Source: Burhinus oedicnemus (lineage: Eukaryota > Chordata > Aves > Charadriiformes > Burhinidae). Taken from it: DNA of 64,000 bases. Positions 57,101 through 63,100 of the stretch are shown here, piece after piece; positions within the stretch are counted from its first letter, which is position 1; each line of letters opens with the position of its first letter. Position numbers and translations under genes: made by a program. The notes under the pieces were generated by a model. It searched no databases. It was not told where the DNA came from and saw nothing but the letters and a program-made list of their open reading frames with translations. The stretch is from assembly GCA_008921705.1 (NCBI GenBank), contig VFFE01007510.1, forward strand, positions 923,947 to 987,946, given 5' to 3'.

Positions 57101-60100
57101 TGGCTTGTTGGCTCACTAGTCTTTCAAGAGATACATAAAGGGGTTGTATGTGTAAAGGTTATGTGGAGACACTCTCATTCTGACATCTCATTAGCCGCTT
57201 GGCATATGAAATGATATGGAGATAGTTTCTGAAAAAAACCCATTAAATTTCTTCTCTGACATAGCTTGTGGTAAAGCTTTTGGAAGATTGAGCCTTCTAA
57301 TGGAAAGCAAAAATGTGTTTATGTGTGTGAGGTGGGGTGGGGTGCTGTTGCAGCTTGCCCAGACAAATTGATAACCTAGTTACTAGTCCTTCATTAAACT
57401 TAGTTTTTCCTAAGAGGCAAAAAGAAGGCACTGTTAAGAATTGTGGGTGTAATGGCTAAAATAAGAGCTTCCTGATACTGTGCCTATCTTTAAAATTAAA
57501 TCACATTTTTCTGAAATGAATAAAAGAAAGAAAATATTTTTATTTTAAATCTGGCATAGAGTATCTTCCTCTAACATGTGGAGGAGAGACTGCTCAGTTG
57601 GAGGCAAGAAGTGGCGATGACCGCTTTATTTTTCTTTAAACATCTTTACAGATATCAAAGTGAATCAAGTGAACTGACACATTGGTTACAGTCTGCAAAG
57701 GAGCGACTTCAGTTCTGGAGCCAGCAGTCTTTGACAGTTCCTCAGGAACTGGAAACAGTCCGAGACCACCTGAACTCCTTTTTGGTAAGTCATTCATGGA
57801 CCTTGGACACCTTTTTCTCTCCAATTACAAATAAACAGTTGAGCAGTCATATGGTTATACTTTTTCTCATCGTTAAAGTAGTGAATATGCAAAAAAAAAA
57901 AAATCTGTAGGTGAGCTCTCCTTCAAAAAACTGGTGGGTTTGCACATTCAACAATCCTTTGCTATATGCAATGATTGTAAATGTTGATGATTCTGAAAAC
58001 AGAAAATGGTTTTATGACTGAAAACAATTTTTGTTCTCACTTGTTCTGAAGTATAGATGGTAAATGCTAATAGAAAGTACTTATTTTTAAAGGGAAGGGA
58101 CAATATTCTTAGCTTTCTGAGGTAAAGCTTTAAGTATGGTAAACAAGTAGTTGATTATTTCCACAAAAATTATTCTGCTTACAGGAGTTTTCAAAAGAGG
58201 TGGATGCCAAATCATCACAGAAGTCTTCTGTCCTGAGTACTGGGAACCAGCTCCTCAGGCTGAAGAAGGTGGATACAGCAGCATTGCGTGCGGGGTTGTC
58301 CCACATTGACGGTCAGTGGACAGAGCTGCTGACACAAATCCCAACAGTACAAGAGAAGTTGCACCAGGTAAGAAAGTCCAGTTATGGCCTTTGATACTCC
58401 AGAAAACTCAGACCATACGGTTGGTACTGCCTTTGAGAGATAGCTGCTCCCTTCCTCAGTTTATCCATGTGAGGCAAGATAGGAACAATGTTACGCTTAT
58501 TTTAATGTGGGACAGCTTACATACATGTCAAAATCTTGTCTACCTATACTGTCTAACACCAATTGCTGTTAATGTCAAACTTTCACAGTTAGGTTTGTTA
58601 AATTTTAACTAAAGAACAGGTGAGGATTTTTTCAGCATGTCGGTATGCTTTTTGAAAAAAAGGGGTTCACATCCCTGTGCCCTGTCAGATCTGAATGGTG
58701 GTTTTGTTCAAATTGAATAGACTGGGTTCAAGTCTATGCAAGACAAAATAAATCTAAAAACATTGTGCAAGGTTCCTGCTAGTGTGTGTAGGAGTAGGAG
58801 AATTTTGGTTGTGTAGTTTTGTGTTTTAAATGCTATAATACTGAAGTTAAAGAATTATGCTAGTCTAAATGTTGGCTTAGTATTTAGTTGGTAGGAGGCT
58901 GTCAGTCTAAGTGGTTTCTTCAGTTTATAATTTGGAATGCTTTCAGAGATAGTAATATCATCATGATTTTGGGCAAGAGAGGAAAGGTTACAAATGTTAT
59001 CTGAGTCTATTATATTAAATGAAATAATGTCATTCAGTAGTTCCCTGAACTGTCTTGTAATGCAAAATATATATATCTACCTAAAAATGTCATAGAATAC
59101 GTTTCTGAGTAACTAAATGTAAGGAAGCACTACTATATCATATGTTGAAAGTGAGTCTTTTAAGAAAAAAAAACCAGGTACTATTCAAAATCATCCCATT
59201 AAAAATCACTGCCACAAGAACAGTTGTATAAAATTATTTTCCATGGGTCTATTCATTAGTCATTTACGAGGACAGGAAAAGCGTAGCTTAAAGTTGATCT
59301 TCTACATAAGCCTAATACAGAATTATGGAATGAGAATGCAGAACCTCTTGGAAGTCAGAAATTGAATGGAAATAAGAAGCCTTTAGTACAATATTTTCTT
59401 ACTAGGATGCATGCGCTTATATAATAGATCTCCTATTAAAACGTTTCTTTTTTTTTTACTTTTTTTTTTTTTTTAATAAACTTCAGGAATATGTTAGGGA
59501 TGTAGAATAACATGATAATAAGTGCAAGTAAAGGAAATGTACTATGGTAATGCAAGGCAAGGAATTCTTAGCCATTTTCTTCACAACATGCATTTTAAGT
59601 CTGTTATCTCTACAGCTCCAGATGGACAAAATTCCTTCTCGCCATGCTATCACTGAAGTTATGAGCTGGATTTCCCTGATGGAAAATGTCATCCAGAAGG
59701 ATGAAGAGAATATAGAAAATGTAGTAGGACAGAAAGTCATTCAGGATTACGTCAAGAAGTACAAGGTACTGAGTGGAAATATTATTGATTTCCCTTTTGA
59801 ATTATCCCCATTAAATCTGTATACATATGTACAGTATAAGTGATTTAAGGAAAAAAACCCCAAAACTTATTTTGTGGATCAGTTAGAATTTTACACAAGT
59901 TAGAATTGCGTAATATTTGATACTGTGGAAAAGAATCCAAAATTACTTTTCCTCTGCTGTTTAATTATGACAGGAATATAATTTTTAATATACTTACCTT
60001 AATTTCCAGGTAAATCCAAAGCAATATGCACATGATTAAACCTTATCCCATCTGTCTTTCACCCAAAACCACAAAACACTATGCAAATTTTGTATGCTGT

Positions 60101-63100
60101 TTTCTGAATTCTCTGCATAGCATCACCTTCTCCTCAAAGTGTAGCCTGTTCTTGAATGGAAGGTGGCCAGTGGTTTACAGGTCAAGATAAATTTGATCAG
60201 TATCTGAAGCAAAATGAAAGATACTATATCTTGAGATAACTATTGAGGAGTATAGATATAACACAATTTCACTTTTTTAACTAGATGAGTAGCACTCCTG
60301 TAATAGATCTGCACACAGTGACTTTCTTCTCAATGTCAGATGTGTTTCAGTAGTCTCCTGAAAAATCACTTTACTTCTTGGCTATTATTCTTCTTTGTAT
60401 GTAAGAATATTGTCCATCTTATCTGTTTTTGTATTAACAATTTTGAGACTAAATAAAGTGAAAAAAATTAATATATACCCAGTTTTTCTTAGATCTGATC
60501 CTTAAGACCAGTACCAATAATTTTACTGATTTTTTTTATTTATTTGACGGGGGGGCAGGGGTAGGGGGGAAGGGTGATTCTTTATTCCAAAGGCCGTGTA
60601 TTGCTGGTTTGTTTCTCAATATTAAGGAAAAAGTGGCAATGTTTTTAATTGTTGTTCAGTTGCTAAGAAACCTTTTAGCTAAATTGTGGTAAAGTTGTAA
60701 TTTGTGAACATTTTTCCTCTCTTTTGTAGGAAGGTAAGAAATTATGGTACTTATGTTTTGGGTTTTTTATTCCCTTCTTTTCTATTAGGGTTTCAAGATA
60801 GATTTAAATTGCAAACAGTTGACAGTAGACTTCGTGAACCAATCAGTGCTACAAATTAGCAGCCAGGATGTTGAAAGTAAACGTAGCGACAAAACTGATT
60901 TTGCAGAACAGCTTGGAGCAATGAACAGACGTTGGCAGATTCTGCAAGGCCTGATAACAGAAAAGGTAAAGAAAAAAAACCAACTAGCTGCTCTGTAGTG
61001 AGCTTTCAAAATATATAGAACTATAACATAATAATGGATGGAAGCCTCTGCGGGTCATGTAGTCCTGCCTCCTGCTCAGACCTAACTAGACCAGATTTCA
61101 CAGGGACTTGCTTAGCTGAGTTTTGAAAATCTCCAAGCACAGATTCCACAGCCTCTCGGCAGCCCATTCCTGTACTTAACCACTCCTGTGGGGGACAAGT
61201 TTTTGCCTTGTTCCCAATCAGGATTTCCCTTGTTGCAGCTTGTGACTGTTACCTCTCCTCCTTTTGCAGCACATCTCCAAGAATAGTCTGCCTCCATCTT
61301 TCCCATAACTCCCATAAGGAGTGGACAGATCAATGAGATGCTTCCTTTGCCTTTTCCCCTGTCTGAATGAAGCCAGCCTCTCCTTGTATGTCATGTGCTC
61401 CAGCCCCCTAATGGCCTTAGTGGCCATTCACCAGTTTGTCAATCTCTGCCTTGCACTAGAGGGCCCAAAATGGGTCACGCATGTAAAGGAGAAGGAAAGA
61501 ACCACTTCCCTTGGCCTGCTGGGTGCACTCTTAATAACGTAACTTGGGATGCGGTTGGCCTTCATCAGCACAAATGCACACTGCTGATTTATTATGTTCA
61601 ATTTATTGCCCACCATTGCCCCTAGGTCCTTTTCTTCTATCCAGCCTGCTGCTAGCCTGTATTGTTGCATAAGTTTATTTTGTCCCAGGTGCAGGGCTTT
61701 ACATTTGTCTTTACTGAATTTCTTGAGGGTTGATGAGCCTATTCCTCCATCTTGTTGAGTTTCTCTGAATGGCAGCCCTACTGTCCAGCGTACCAACTAC
61801 TTCTCCCAAATCAGTGCCATCTATGAATCTGCTGAAAGGACAGTCCATCACATTGCTCAATTTATTGAGGAAGGTATTAAACAATATCAACCCCAGGACT
61901 GACTCTGAAGATGCATCTTGTAAATGACTACCAGATAGACATTGAAGTGTTCACCACTAACCTTTAAGCCTGACGACTCTGGTCTGTTCATTCATTTGTA
62001 GACCTCCCATACCGTTCATGCCTCCTCAATTTCACTACAAGGGTACCATGGGATACCATATCAAAAGTCTTGCTAAAGCCAAGGTAAACAGCGTCTACTA
62101 CTCTCTGCTTGTCCACAGGGTCAGTCATATCATCATAGCAGAGGCAATCAGTTAGGTCAGGCACAATTTGCCCTTGGTGAGACCATGCTTATTCCTCTTC
62201 CTTGTTCTTTATGCATGTGGAAATGGCTTCTGGTAGGATTTGCAGTATAGCCTTTTTCCAGTCGCCAGCAACTTCCTTCAACTGTCATGACCTTTTAAAG
62301 GTGATAGCAGCCTTGAAATGACATTTACACCCCTGGATACATCCTGTCTGGTTCTATGGACTTTTATATGTCCAGCTTACTCAAGTAGCCCCTAATTCTT
62401 TCCTCCTCTACCATGGCAGTACCTCTGTATGCCAAAATCTGTCAACTGGCATGAAGACCTTGTCAGTAATATCGGAGCAAAGAAGGCGCTGTGCACCTCA
62501 GACTATTCTGTGGTTTCCCATTAGTTGCTAATGTACTTGCGAAGAGTAGCGAGAAGGCATTCTGTCCCTCACTAGTTAGTTCCAGGCAAGATTTTACTTT
62601 CCTAACATCAGCCCTGCATGGCCAGGCCGTGCTTCTAGCCCTGTTCTTTGTAATCCACTTTCTGTGGATTTGTCATTTTTGTGACTTGAGGAAGTTGTCC
62701 TTGAAGATCATCCAGCTCCCTGGACTCCTTTGTCCTTCAGTACAGCTTCCCATGGAATCATGCTTACCTGAACAAACCAAAGCCTGCTATTCTAAGGATC
62801 TTTAGTCTCCTACTTGCTTTCCTTATTTCACTCACGACTGTCTCATTGTCACTGTGGCCAAGGCTGCTATTGACCATCACATCCTCAAGCAGTTCTAATT
62901 AAGATTACAGCTAATTAAGATCGCTTATTCCCTACAGTGGAGTTTGTCTCAAGTAATGTGAATGCTTTTTATGGCAGTGCTGCTGTTTTCCAGTCCTGCT
63001 TTGTTGGTTTTGGGGTTTTGGTTTTTTGTTTTCTTTTTTTTTTTTTTAAGAAGTGCTATCTCATTTGCCATTGAATAACACCTAGAACAATCAGAAAAAT

